This document shows positions 1-7,933 of a stretch of DNA of 64,000 bases, one piece after another. Both the position numbers and the translations under genes were made by a program. Every line of letters starts with the position of its first letter. Position 1 is the stretch's first letter. The stretch covers positions 186,001-250,000 of the forward strand of contig CP033784.1 of NCBI GenBank assembly GCA_003955985.1. The letters are read 5' to 3'. Source of the stretch: Corynebacterium jeikeium. Its GTDB lineage: Bacteria > Actinomycetota > Actinomycetes > Mycobacteriales > Mycobacteriaceae. The notes below the pieces were generated by a model. The model saw only the letters and a program-made list of their open reading frames with translations. It searched no databases and had not been told where the DNA came from.

Positions 1-113
1 CCAGCGGCTTTGACCTTGACCAGCACCTGCCCATCCTCGAGAGTCGGTTCCGGAGCATCGGCCCATTCCAGGGCGCGGGGGTTGGAAAGATCAGTCTGAA
101 TGATTGCCTTCAT
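1..113 (-). CDS. NAD(P)H:quinone oxidoreductase, N-terminal fragment (cut by window edge)
   Basis: Only the first 37 or so codons are inside the window. Read on the minus strand from ATG at 113-111, the product begins MKAIIQTDLSNPRALEW and continues into a segment ending DGQVLVKVKAAG. This is the usual start of zinc-independent quinone oxidoreductases of the medium-chain dehydrogenase superfamily (PIG3/Qor type): a short first strand, a pairing segment ending in PEP, then the VLVKV strand. The NADPH-binding part lies outside, so substrate cannot be judged. The gene is divergent from the tRNA-Ser downstream of it. Confidence 0.7.
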   Translation of the reverse strand, partial: MKAIIQTDLSNPRALEWADAPEPTLEDGQVLVKVKAA

Positions 114-310
114 AGTCTTCAAAGGTAATGCAAAAACTGGTTATGCACGCGGTATTTCAAGCTCTTTTGCAATTAGCAAAAATAGTTATGTCTGTAGAGG
201 TGGATGCTTGGGGTGTGGTTTCCGATGAAGGGCTTGCGAAAGGTGCTGGCAAGGGGTGTTATGAGGGCGTTTGCTGCCTTACGGCGGTATGCGGTTATGA
301 TGTTGGCGTT

Positions 311-395
311 GGAAGTATGGCAGAGCGGCCGAATGCACTGGTCTTGAAAACCAGCGAGGGTCACACCTCCGGGGGTTCAAATCCCCCTGCTTCCG
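311..395 (+). tRNA. tRNA-Ser (anticodon TGA)
   Basis: A class II tRNA with a long variable arm. Acceptor arm GGAAGTA pairs with TGCTTCC, the anticodon loop is CTTGAAA (anticodon TGA, reading UCA) and the T loop is GTTCAAATC. No CCA is encoded. A strong terminator hairpin follows within 10 bases. Confidence 0.95.
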
Positions 396-401
396 CAGAT
401 A

Positions 402-434
402 GAAACCCTCGGTAGATGTTCTACCGAGGGTTTC
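402..434 (+). terminator. Rho-independent-type hairpin after tRNA-Ser(TGA)
   Basis: A perfect 15-bp inverted repeat, arms 402-416 and 420-434, around the three-base loop TGT, followed by TTCATT. It starts seven bases after the tRNA discriminator base. Confidence 0.85.
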
Positions 435-935
435 TTCATTTCTCTTAAAAGTTGGCGTATGTGCTGAGGTCAGCGACGGATAGTCGGACCTTTGGGAGGC
501 TTTCGTGGTTAACCCCGTTATGGGGTGGTCGGACGGGCATGTAATTGGGCTCTTTGGATACCCCTGAACAGCGTTACAGGGGGCAAGCTGGGGTGTTTTG
601 TCGCGGGATGGAAAATGGGGGCAATTTTGGCAGCGGTGAGGAACAGCCATTTCAGGGCAGTGCGTATTTCTATAGTTAAAAGTATTCCAGCCGGCCCAAA
701 CCTGTAATGCATGTGCGGACATGTGACTGGTGTGACTGCTGTGGCGACATGGTTTTCGATTTTTAGGTTGATGTTCGAAAAATGGCTACTTGTTGCCGCC
801 GTCGATAGGTGTCGTATTAACTATCGCCAAGTGAACCGCACGCCGATGCATCACGCGTGCATTCCTGCTGGAGAACCGCCATGTTGGCCTACTCCGACCA
901 CAAGTCTTCGCATCGTTAAAAGGAGCCCGTGACAG
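435..935. other. Intergenic region, 500 bp, no supported gene
   Basis: No open frame here looks like a protein and no RNA fold was recognised. The last 150 bases presumably hold the promoter of the secreted-protein gene at 936. Only its ribosome site AAAAGGAG, about 12 bases before the ATG, is clear. Confidence 0.5.
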
Positions 936-1703
936 ATGGCAACTCGCACCGTACGTAACCGCAGCATTGCTCGCATTGCTGCACTCTCTCTAGCCGCAGG
1001 TATGACCTTTGCGGGATTCGGTAATACTGCACATGCTCAGGACCTGCTGAGCGTTGATTCCATCACTCAGACTGTCACCGACGCCATTGGTGAAGTCACC
1101 GGTACTGGTTCCTCCAGCGCGACGCATAGCTGGAAGAACTCCAATGTGACGCGATCCGTTGAGGTCAATGGTGTCGCGGGTGCCGTCGTCAAGCCTGGCG
1201 ATGTCGTGACCTTTACTCTGACCTACACGGACAACAATCCGAAACTGTTTAAGTCCTACATTCAGCGCATGACCGATGTCATTCCGAACGGCCTGCAGTA
1301 CGTGGCCAACTCGGCGACGTACAAGGTCGGCAGCGATGACTGGGCGGATCCGAACGAGTCGGATAAGTGGCTGGAAATCGTTAACAACGGTGCGGTGGAG
1401 TTTAAGGCCGGCACCATCTTTCAGGCATGGGGCTCCCCGACCACGTCGACTGTGAGTTTCAAGTGGCAGTACCGCGTCACGGACGCGATTGCCGACGGTG
1501 CGTTGAATACGGGAACCGAAATCCACTTCAACCCAGGCGACAAGGTGGAGAAGCTGCATGACATGGGGCCGAAGCTCACTGTGAAGCGGGAGGCGCCGGC
1601 TCCGGGTATTCCGGGTGTTCCGGGTGGCTCGCTGGGCTCCCCGAGCCTGCAGTCGCCGGGCTTCCAGTCCCCGGGGCTGCCGTCGCCGGGCATTAACCGC
1701 TAA
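936..1703 (+). CDS. Secreted protein with C-terminal SPG-repeat tail
   Basis: 255 residues. Residues 1-34 form a Sec signal peptide: basic start (RTVRNR), hydrophobic core, then cleavage after AHA. The mature part (about 35-215) carries a beta-rich segment with VKPGDVVTFTLTYTDN followed by DVIPNGLQYV, which resembles the DUF11/isopeptide-type surface repeats in which conserved Lys, Asp and Asn form a bacterial Ig-like fold. The last 33 residues are a Pro/Gly/Ser tail built of SPG units. There is no LPXTG motif and no C-terminal membrane segment, so the protein is probably released or held non-covalently. A ribosome site AGGAG precedes the ATG. The next gene encodes a second secreted protein sharing the SPG motif. 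Function unknown; an envelope or adhesive role is an inference. Confidence 0.75.
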   Translation: MATRTVRNRSIARIAALSLAAGMTFAGFGNTAHAQDLLSVDSITQTVTDAIGEVTGTGSSSATHSWKNSNVTRSVEVNGVAGAVVKPGDVVTFTLTYTDNNPKLFKSYIQRMTDVIPNGLQYVANSATYKVGSDDWADPNESDKWLEIVNNGAVEFKAGTIFQAWGSPTTSTVSFKWQYRVTDAIADGALNTGTEIHFNPGDKVEKLHDMGPKLTVKREAPAPGIPGVPGGSLGSPSLQSPGFQSPGLPSPGINR

Positions 1704-1765
1704 GTAGTTTCCATCTGCGCACTTTCATCTCGATAGTTCTCAGGTCTCACAGAAAGCTTCTCAAC

Positions 1766-2494
1766 ATGTACAACGCACACGCCCAGACCACTAAGGCCTC
1801 TCGTCCGCGACGTCGCTCCCGTACCGCCATTGCCGCAGTTACCCTCGCAGCTGGCTTGACCTTCGGTTTCGGCGCTCCTGCCATGGCGCAGTCCCCGGGT
1901 CTGCCCTCGCCGAGTCTGAACTCGCCAGGACTTAATTCGCCTGGTCTGACTCTGCCGGGCTCGAGCGCCCCGAAGGTGAAGCTCGGCACTGTCGGTGGCC
2001 CGATTTGGTCTGCTGATGTTTACTCGCAGATTATCCGCGGTAAGGAGGCCCGACCGGGTGACGAGGTCACCATCCGTATTGAGGTCGTCGGCGTCAATGG
2101 CGAAGGCAAACTGCGGGGAATCGGCCACAACATCCCGGCTGACTTTGAGCTCGTTCGTGTGACTCGCCAGTCGCAGGACAATATCCTCGGCGGCGGTATT
2201 TACACGCTGAAGGAGGGGGAGTACGTCAACACCGAGCGCAACGGTAATCGTCAGGTGCGCCTGTCCTGGACGGAGGGCGGCTTCCTCGGTGCCTTCAAGG
2301 ACAACCCGACTGTCAGCAGTTCGAAGTCTGTCTCCGTTGACTTCACGTACAGGGCTCCGGACTACGAAGGTGAGTTCGACAACGGCGGCTACGCCAACTT
2401 GGGCGCGGCTTTTAACCCGACCGCGAACTGGGTCGTTGGCGGCGAAAAGGTAGTCGTGAACAAGAATGCGAAGCCGTCGTGGTGGCCGTTCTAA
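1766..2494 (+). CDS. Secreted protein with N-terminal SPG-repeat segment
   Basis: 242 residues. The signal peptide (about 1-41) has a basic region RPRRRSR, an alanine-rich core and an AMA cleavage site. It is followed at once by a Ser/Pro/Gly/Leu repeat (SPGLPSPSLNSPGLNSPG), then a folded region containing RPGDEVTIRIEVVG and ADFELVRVT. The layout parallels the gene upstream: a Pro-Gly-Asp-x-Val-Thr strand followed by a segment describing an extracytoplasmic beta domain. Here, however, the SPG block is at the N-terminus of the mature protein instead of the C-terminus. The 62-bp gap suggests co-transcription. The protein ends in KPSWWPF without a sorting signal. Function unknown. Confidence 0.75.
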   Translation: MYNAHAQTTKASRPRRRSRTAIAAVTLAAGLTFGFGAPAMAQSPGLPSPSLNSPGLNSPGLTLPGSSAPKVKLGTVGGPIWSADVYSQIIRGKEARPGDEVTIRIEVVGVNGEGKLRGIGHNIPADFELVRVTRQSQDNILGGGIYTLKEGEYVNTERNGNRQVRLSWTEGGFLGAFKDNPTVSSSKSVSVDFTYRAPDYEGEFDNGGYANLGAAFNPTANWVVGGEKVVVNKNAKPSWWPF

Positions 2495-2576
2495 CGACTG
2501 TTCTAGGTCGCGATTAGCGGCAGTTCTCCAGGGATGAGTAAAAACTTCCCCAGATAGAGAGCGAATTACAGAACGT

Positions 2577-2606
2577 AAACCCCCGGTCGCATGCGGTCGG
2601 GGGTTT
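2577..2606 (+). terminator. Terminator hairpin after the secreted-protein pair
   Basis: AAACCCCCG (2577-2585) pairs with CGGGGGTTT (2598-2606) about 80 bp after the second secreted-protein gene. It probably ends that two-gene unit. The T run after it is short. Confidence 0.7.
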
Positions 2607-2780
2607 CGTGTGTCCGAAATCTGCCACAGGTAATTTTGCGGAGGTAATTTAATTGCTCCGACCAACGTGTACTGTGGCCTGAAACAATACGGGCAAATTG
2701 CCAAAACCGGTAAGCTCGGTCTTGCTGTAATACAAACCCAGCGTCATGCTGGCGGACGGTATTGAGGAAAAGGTCGAACA

Positions 2781-3524
2781 ATGGCAACGAATCGGAGCAA
2801 CCACTCGGACGACTCGTTCGGTGAGTGGAGCATAAATCCGGGCACGTCAGATGATCAACCCTCCGCTGATACGCCGGCAAATGCGTGGAGCGCTGTGGAT
2901 GGGTCACAGTGGGAGCAGCCTGAGGGGCAAACCCAGTATCTGCAGCAGCAGTATCCACAGTCCCAGCAGCCTGAACCATACCGCCCTGCCCCCTATGTTC
3001 CAGGTCCGCAAGCTGGTCCGGCTGCTGCGCCGCGCAATGACAACAAGGGGCTGACCATCGCGGTTATTGTCCTGGCACTCGTTGCGGTCGCTCTCTTCGT
3101 CGGCGCAATGGCTTACTTCTACTTCTCCGATTCGAAGGGAGTGAATTCGGCCGGCAGCAACTCGCCCCAGTCGGTTCAGTCCGCTAGTGCTGAGGGTTCC
3201 TCCACCTCGTCGACCGCTGAGCAGAAGCGTCGCGCTGAAGGGTTCCAGCCGCCATCGAACTGGCGTCACTGCTCCGGCTCGGGCGATCCGGGTGATTTGA
3301 ACTTGGTATATGCAGAAGATGTCGGCGGTAACACGACGACCTGTCAGTTTGCCACCAACGTCCGCAATTCCTTCGTTGAGCAGTACCAACTTACGAAGAA
3401 GCTCAACGGTACTGTCACCGCTAGCAGCCCAACAACAGGCAAGACATACAGCATGACCTGCCGCGATAACGGTGAGGTTGTCACTTGTACCGGCGGTACG
3501 AATGCGACGGTGCACATTGTCTAA
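2781..3524 (+). CDS. Membrane-anchored protein with Pro/Gln-rich cytoplasmic segment and Cys-containing external domain
   Basis: 247 residues. Residues 1-88 are rich in Gln, Pro and Ser and predicted unstructured. One transmembrane helix (about 91-115, LTIAVIVLALVAVALFVGAMAYFYF) follows a basic Asn/Lys boundary, so the N-terminus is inside and the remainder outside. After a Ser/Thr linker, the external domain has four cysteines spaced as two likely disulfides, ending CTGGTNATVHIV. This architecture is common in actinobacterial envelope proteins of unknown function, and I do not recognise a named family. The ribosome site GAGGAAAAGG precedes the ATG. The stop codon overlaps the start of the lipoprotein gene that follows, so the two are translationally linked. 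Confidence 0.75.
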   Translation: MATNRSNHSDDSFGEWSINPGTSDDQPSADTPANAWSAVDGSQWEQPEGQTQYLQQQYPQSQQPEPYRPAPYVPGPQAGPAAAPRNDNKGLTIAVIVLALVAVALFVGAMAYFYFSDSKGVNSAGSNSPQSVQSASAEGSSTSSTAEQKRRAEGFQPPSNWRHCSGSGDPGDLNLVYAEDVGGNTTTCQFATNVRNSFVEQYQLTKKLNGTVTASSPTTGKTYSMTCRDNGEVVTCTGGTNATVHIV

Positions 3525-4410
3525 ACGTCTCCGAGCGGCTCTGGCCGCAACCGCCGTCGTCACGCTCGGCCTTAGCGCCTGCACCATCGGCTCCGACTCG
3601 GCGGGCATGCCGTCGCCGACGCTATCCAATCCGCTTGACGACGGCCCCGGCGGCGCATCCTCCGACGGGAAAGTTGTGCCCGGTGAGATGCCTCGCGAAG
3701 TTGTCGAGGCCGTGAAATCCGCGCAAAAGGAACTCGGTGGTTTGGCCGGCGCCGCTCTGGCAACGCCGGATAAGGATTCCGAAGTGGTTTCCACGGGTGA
3801 CTTCAAAACGGGTCCGGCCTGGTCGACCTCCAAGGTGCCGATTGCGGTGGCTTATGTGCGCCAATCGGGCGTGGATTCCCTGGTCGAAGCCGCAATCACG
3901 GTTTCCGATAACGATGCGGCTGAGTCCATGTGGTACTCCCTGGGCGATGACGCGACCGCGGGCGCGACCACCGACGAGATTCTCCGAGAGGGCCACGACA
4001 CCCGCACCGTCATGGGCACTGACCGCATCCGTGCGGAATACACCGTCTTCGGGCAGACGCAGTGGGATTTGCGCGACCAGGCTATTTTCGGCGCCAATTT
4101 GCAGTGCATCGAGGCGGGCCCAAAGGTCGCTGACCTCATGGGACAGATTGCCGACGAGCAGTCCTACGGCCTCGGACGCATCCGCGGCGCCCACTTCAAG
4201 GGCGGTTGGGGTCCCGATGATGAAGGCGTCTACCTTGTGCGGCAGTTCGGCTATCTGCCGGGCAAGAAGCCGGGCACCTTCGTTGGTGTCGCTATCGCAG
4301 CCCAGCCTGACGACGGCACCTATGAGACCGGCCAGCAAATGCTTGACCGCATCGCAAAGGCGATTGAGCGCAGCGGTGGCGCGACCACCGGCCGCGCCGG
4401 TAGCTGCTAG
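3517..4410 (+). CDS. Lipoprotein with serine beta-lactamase / penicillin-binding fold
   Basis: About 297 residues from the TTG at 3517. This start gives a textbook lipoprotein signal: basic SKRLR, hydrophobic stretch, lipobox LSAC. An in-frame ATG at 3502 is the alternative. The mature protein carries the motifs of the serine beta-lactamase superfamily in order: SxxK (STSK in GPAWSTSKVPIAVAY), SDN (VSDNDAAESMW) and a KTG-like KGG (FKGGWG). The Ser of STSK would be the acylated nucleophile. The Glu166-type residue of class A enzymes cannot be assigned, so a peptidoglycan-processing or orphan serine hydrolase role is as likely as antibiotic hydrolysis. The gene overlaps the membrane-protein gene before it by 8 bp. 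Confidence 0.75.
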   Translation: MSKRLRAALAATAVVTLGLSACTIGSDSAGMPSPTLSNPLDDGPGGASSDGKVVPGEMPREVVEAVKSAQKELGGLAGAALATPDKDSEVVSTGDFKTGPAWSTSKVPIAVAYVRQSGVDSLVEAAITVSDNDAAESMWYSLGDDATAGATTDEILREGHDTRTVMGTDRIRAEYTVFGQTQWDLRDQAIFGANLQCIEAGPKVADLMGQIADEQSYGLGRIRGAHFKGGWGPDDEGVYLVRQFGYLPGKKPGTFVGVAIAAQPDDGTYETGQQMLDRIAKAIERSGGATTGRAGSC

Positions 4411-4424
4411 CTGAGCGATAGCTG

Positions 4425-5564
4425 TTAGCGCTCAATTCCTAGCGCAGCCAGCAGCTGCGAGGTCTCTTCCTCAGTAGTGATGGTGATGCGAGCACCTTCG
4501 CCGGCAAAGCAGCGGATGAGAATGTTGCGCTGCGCCAGGAAGTCACCGAGATCCGTGGTGGTGGCCACCGAGACGTCGTCAAGCAAAGAGAGATTCGCGA
4601 TCCGCCCCTCGTCAATCCAAATGAAGTTGGCCTGCGAGTTCGGCAGCACCGTCTCGCGGCCGGTGGCGGCGTTGATGGCCTCTGTGACGGCGACGCGCTG
4701 TGCGCGGACCTCAGCAATGCGGGCGGTGAGCTCTTCCTGTGCGTCGAGCGAGGTGAGCGCGGCAATCTGCGCGAGAGTGTTTACGGAGAAGGGGATAGCG
4801 ACCTTATTCACGGCCTCCACAAGCTTCTCCGGGCCGAACATGTAGCCCACACGAAGCCCGGCCAAACCGTAGACCTTGGAGAATGTGCGCAAACCGACCA
4901 GGTTGGGGTAGGTATCCAGCAGCTCATGCGCCAACGGGGTAGCGGCATGAGTGGCCTCGTCCACCAGCTCGATGTACGCCTCGTCGAGAGCGACCACAAC
5001 ATCGCCCGGAACCTGCGCCATAAACTCCGCGAAAGCCGCGAGAGTGATGGTCGTGCCCGTCGGGTTATTGGGATTACAGACGAAAACCAGGCGTGTGCGG
5101 CCGGTGATAGCGGCAGCCATTGCCGAAAGATCATTGCGACCCTGCGCATCCAGCGGCACCGGCACCGGAGTAGCCCCGGCGACGCGAGCGAGAATGGGGT
5201 AGGCCTCGAAGCTGCGCCACGGGAACACGACCTCATCCCCATCCTCACAGGTGGCCTGCACGAGCTGCAGGCACAGAGCGGAGGAGCCGCAGCCGACCGC
5301 GACCTGCTCCATGGGCAGACCCAGGTGCTCGCCGAGCTTAATGCGCAGGTCAACCGCGCCCATGTCCGGGTAGCGGTTCGGGCTGGTGGTTGGGTCAGCG
5401 ATGGTCTGTGAGATGGCCTCCACCACCGAGGGCAGTGGCGGTTGGGTCATTTCATTGGACGCGATCTTCAGCGCGCCGGGCACAGCCTTGCCCGGGACAT
5501 AGGCCGGAACCTGCTCGAGGTCGGCGCGGGTTTTGGGCTGAACTGAAGATGCATCGTTGGTCAT
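4425..5564 (-). CDS. pat: PLP-dependent aminotransferase, HisC-like (aromatic amino acid aminotransferase)
   Basis: 379 residues from the ATG at 5564, MTNDASSVQPKTRADLEQVPAYVPGK. Fold-type I aminotransferase: SNEMTQPPLPSV near the N-terminus, CNPNNPTGT for substrate/PLP contact, DEAYIELV for the PLP Asp, and TFSKVYGLAGLRVGY with the Schiff-base Lys. The family comprises histidinol-phosphate aminotransferases and the corynebacterial Pat enzymes, which transaminate phenylpyruvate and related aromatic 2-oxo acids. No other his genes lie nearby and tyrA is 9 kb away, which favours the aromatic role. It converges on the lipoprotein gene with a 14-bp gap. It contains one GCTTKACGACG motif encoding Leu-Asp-Asp. 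Confidence 0.85.
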   Translation of the reverse strand: MTNDASSVQPKTRADLEQVPAYVPGKAVPGALKIASNEMTQPPLPSVVEAISQTIADPTTSPNRYPDMGAVDLRIKLGEHLGLPMEQVAVGCGSSALCLQLVQATCEDGDEVVFPWRSFEAYPILARVAGATPVPVPLDAQGRNDLSAMAAAITGRTRLVFVCNPNNPTGTTITLAAFAEFMAQVPGDVVVALDEAYIELVDEATHAATPLAHELLDTYPNLVGLRTFSKVYGLAGLRVGYMFGPEKLVEAVNKVAIPFSVNTLAQIAALTSLDAQEELTARIAEVRAQRVAVTEAINAATGRETVLPNSQANFIWIDEGRIANLSLLDDVSVATTTDLGDFLAQRNILIRCFAGEGARITITTEEETSQLLAALGIER

Positions 5565-5775
5565 AGGCCTAACTGTAGAACATGGCCCGGATTGGGCAGT
5601 ACAGAATCCCCGCAAAATCCCAAGGTGTGGTCGCTATTTGTGGCGCCGTATTTGGTGGCTCCGCGGGTGTTTTGCTTTTCAATTCTTGTGTTCTGTAGGA
5701 TTGGCTGCGGTTATTTGGTCTCGTCCACGCAATGGCGAACAGCTTTGCTGAAGCGGGATCGATGCCAGTGGTTTT

Positions 5776-5864
5776 GGAGGCGTGCCAGAGCGGCCGAATG
5801 GGGCTCCCTGCTAAGGAGTTGCCTGTCTTGCGACGGGCCGGAGGTTCGAATCCTCTCGCCTCCG
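5776..5864 (+). tRNA. tRNA-Ser (anticodon GCT)
   Basis: Class II tRNA: acceptor GGAGGCG/CGCCTCC, anticodon loop CTGCTAA (anticodon GCT, reading AGC/AGU), long variable arm and T loop GTTCGAATC. It lies 6 bp upstream of tRNA-Arg, so the two are probably one transcript. Confidence 0.95.
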
Positions 5865-5870
5865 CCACAC

Positions 5871-5943
5871 GCGCCCGTAGCTCAACGGATAGAGCATCTG
5901 ACTACGGATCAGAAGGTTAGGGGTTCGAATCCCTTCGGGCGCA
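5871..5943 (+). tRNA. tRNA-Arg (anticodon ACG), copy 1
   Basis: Acceptor GCGCCCG/CGGGCGC, anticodon loop CTACGGA (anticodon ACG, read as inosine at the wobble position), T loop GTTCGAATC. The 73-base sequence is identical to the copy at 11814-11886. Confidence 0.95.
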
Positions 5944-5950
5944 CCATGTA

Positions 5951-5983
5951 GACCCGCACCTTGTAGGTGCGGGGCTTTTTGTT
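5951..5983 (+). terminator. Terminator after the tRNA-Ser/tRNA-Arg pair
   Basis: CCCGCACC pairs with GGTGCGGG around TTGTA, followed by CTTTTTGTTTTT. A typical intrinsic terminator. Confidence 0.9.
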
Positions 5984-6119
5984 TTTATTACCTGGCAGTG
6001 CAGCGCGAGCCGGGGCATTGCGGGGCGGGGCAGCGCGGTCCTTCACTTGTGGCCAGGGTTCGGGTTAAGTAGCAAAAAGTGTGTCCGCTCGGCGTGTTGC
6101 GGGGCGGGCACACCGTTTG

Positions 6120-7370
6120 TTACTTCATGGGGCCTTTTCTGATTCCTATCGAGTGTTCGTACTCGGTTGGGATAGCGTTGTCGTAGAAGGCTGGTCGGCC
6201 TGTTTCATGGTCGGCTTTGTTGTGGTCTTCTTCGACAAGATCGTTGACTTTGGCGAGTTGATCTTGGCCGAAATTGCACTGCCTGGCGATCTTTAATGGG
6301 TCGTCAGGCAGTTGCGTTTTCGAGTGCAGGTACCACTCGAGCATTTTTCGTTGGCGTTCCCCGGACCTGCCGCGATGCGCGTCGGCGATGCGTTTGAGCC
6401 CGGCGTTGATGCCGCCTTCCAGACTGTTTGTCGTTGAAGCCCAGCGTTGAGGCTCAAGCGCATTCGGTGGTGGCTGCAGGTAGGTAAACAGCCATCCTTT
6501 CCGTGAGAGGTGCAGCAGGGAGTTGTATGCCTTGCGAACTCGCAGATGGGTCCATTCCCACTGGTTGTTGAGTGTGCGGCGCTCTTTTGACACGGGCGTT
6601 TTCTCGTTGAGGAATGCTTTGAATACCTGTCCGAAGTCGTGCAGACGCAGCGTCCACTCCCGTGCCTGGTCGAGTGTGGTGATACGGGTCAGTTTCAACG
6701 CCAGGGCGTAGATGGCTTTGCCGGCGTCGGTGCGTGGTCGTGATGTGGTGTAGCGGCGGATGACGCGTTGCGCATGGACGAGGCATCGTTGGATTATCGC
6801 GTTCGGCCAGCAGGCTTTAATCGCAGTAAGTGCGCCTTGTCCGCCGTCGAGGACGACGCAGAGCGGCTCAGCGATTTTGCGGAGTAGCTGCGTGTAGGCG
6901 TGGGCGGTTTCGTGTTTGGTCCAGTGCCATGCGATGACGTGGTCGTGGCTGGCTGCGACGAGCAAGCATCCGGCGGCGGTGTAGGTACCGTCGATGAAGA
7001 TCTGGTCGTAGATGCGCTGTGGGTCACCGTCGTTGGGGATGTCGATGAGCCAGAACGGTTTGAATCGGCGGTCAAGTGTCCAACGGCTTACCCCTTGTTG
7101 CTGGGCGAGTTCAGACAACGTTGCTGTGGAGGTGGCATAAGAGACGAAGGCTTTAAAGTCGCGGGTCTGCGTGCGGTCGGTGCGGGTTCGTGTCGTGGAA
7201 CTGCCGCAGTTCGGGTCCTTGCATCGCCACCTGGTTGTGCCTTTAGAAGTGGTTCCGTTTTTCTTCATTTGCCCAGCGCATATCGGGCATCGTGGTCTGT
7301 TTTTACTCACCCGGAAAGCACACCAACCCCCGATTAGCACATGCGGGTGCCATTCCGGTGGATTGAACAC
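6120..7370 (-). CDS. IS1249-family transposase, copy A
   Basis: 416 residues from the GTG at 7370. The N-terminal zinc-ribbon has CPICAGQMKKNG and a second Cys pair (CKDPNCG). A short helix-turn-helix (LSELAQQQGVSRWTLDRRF) follows, then a mutator/IS256-like DDE catalytic core starting at QIFIDGTYTAAGCLLVAASHDHVIAWHW, with VVLDGGQGALTAIKACWPNA and QRCLVHAQR typical of that core. The C-terminal part ends STTNSLEGGINAGLKRIADAHRG. It matches IS copy B residue for residue over most of its length and has exactly the same length. The start codon is GTG, with a strong hairpin 4 bases upstream of it (7374-7412). Appears intact and probably active. Confidence 0.92.
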   Translation of the reverse strand: MFNPPEWHPHVLIGGWCAFRVSKNRPRCPICAGQMKKNGTTSKGTTRWRCKDPNCGSSTTRTRTDRTQTRDFKAFVSYATSTATLSELAQQQGVSRWTLDRRFKPFWLIDIPNDGDPQRIYDQIFIDGTYTAAGCLLVAASHDHVIAWHWTKHETAHAYTQLLRKIAEPLCVVLDGGQGALTAIKACWPNAIIQRCLVHAQRVIRRYTTSRPRTDAGKAIYALALKLTRITTLDQAREWTLRLHDFGQVFKAFLNEKTPVSKERRTLNNQWEWTHLRVRKAYNSLLHLSRKGWLFTYLQPPPNALEPQRWASTTNSLEGGINAGLKRIADAHRGRSGERQRKMLEWYLHSKTQLPDDPLKIARQCNFGQDQLAKVNDLVEEDHNKADHETGRPAFYDNAIPTEYEHSIGIRKGPMK

Positions 7371-7373
7371 TAA

Positions 7374-7412
7374 TCGGGCGGATATAAGGTCTTGATGCTT
7401 ATATCCGCCCGA
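7374..7412 (-). promoter_or_regulatory. Hairpin before the transposase start, IS copy A
   Basis: A perfect 15-bp inverted repeat: TCGGGCGGATATAAG (7374-7388) pairs with CTTATATCCGCCCGA (7398-7412). It is immediately upstream of the GTG start on the transposase strand. Copy B has a hairpin at the same place with a different stem sequence. A role in limiting transposase expression is inferred. Confidence 0.6.
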
Positions 7413-7472
7413 TTTACCCAGCCTAATCAGCAGTAATGCTGAAAGTCAGACACACTTTTTGCTACTTAACCC

Positions 7473-7933
7473 CAGGGTTCGGTCACTTATCGATGGTTTC
7501 TCGTGGCCTGTCGATGGTTTTGCGCCACTTATGCGCGCGCTGTGGGTGCTACGTGTGCACTTGTCGATGCGCTGTTCACTTGTGGCCAGGCTATAGCGAA
7601 TCGATAGGTGAACTATGCATCGATAAGACAACGAACCAGCTCCCTTGCTCCAGCAACGCGCAGCAACAGGTAGCAAAGCGCAGCAACAGGCACCAACCCG
7701 GACCTGCCGACCGACTCGCCACCTCCCTGAGCCGCCACGGCCGTACCTCCAACACCCCCGCGCAGCCTTTGCCCGGCTGAATCCGATTAGCCTGGCCTTG
7801 TACTTGGTCAATCGGGGCTTCCGCCCCGCGCCGCCTCGCGCCGCCTCGCACGCCGGGGGACATTTTCCTATCCTGAACAGTTGCAATAGACTTAGACCCC
7901 GGTTGCCCTCCCCGTATTTCGATAGGAGCCTTG
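7473..7933. repeat. Intergenic repeat, copy 1 (right part), and purL upstream region
   Basis: From 7481 to about 7640 the sequence is an intergenic repeat with lines such as CACTTATCGATGG, TTCACTTGTGGCCAGGCTAT and ATCGATAGGTGAA, arranged with partial dyad symmetry around 7590-7632. Related copies lie at about 11933-12060 and 37860-38020. The left end of this copy (about 6040-6061) was separated by IS copy A. From 7640 to 7933 there is a stretch with short CGCAGCAACAGG direct repeats, then the purL leader. The ribosome site AGGAG precedes the purL ATG. Confidence 0.75.

Larger units (their letters stand above)
6062..7472. mobile_element. IS1249-type insertion sequence, copy A
   Basis: 1411 bp bounded by 23-bp perfect inverted repeats: GGGTTAAGTAGCAAAAAGTG starts the left end (6062-6084) and its complement ends at 7472 (7450-7472). 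The 8-bp sequence CAGGGTTC directly flanks both ends (6054-6061 and 7473-7480), an exact target-site duplication. One transposase gene fills the element on the minus strand. Removing the element and one copy of the duplication restores a continuous intergenic repeat (cacttgtggccagggttc joined to ggtcacttatcgatgg), which also occurs at 11.9 and 37.9 kb. The intact ends, duplication and frame suggest recent movement. Confidence 0.95.

Noticed and set aside
711..932. 73-codon frame before the first secreted protein
   Set aside because: No ribosome site, no family, odd composition; treated as non-coding.
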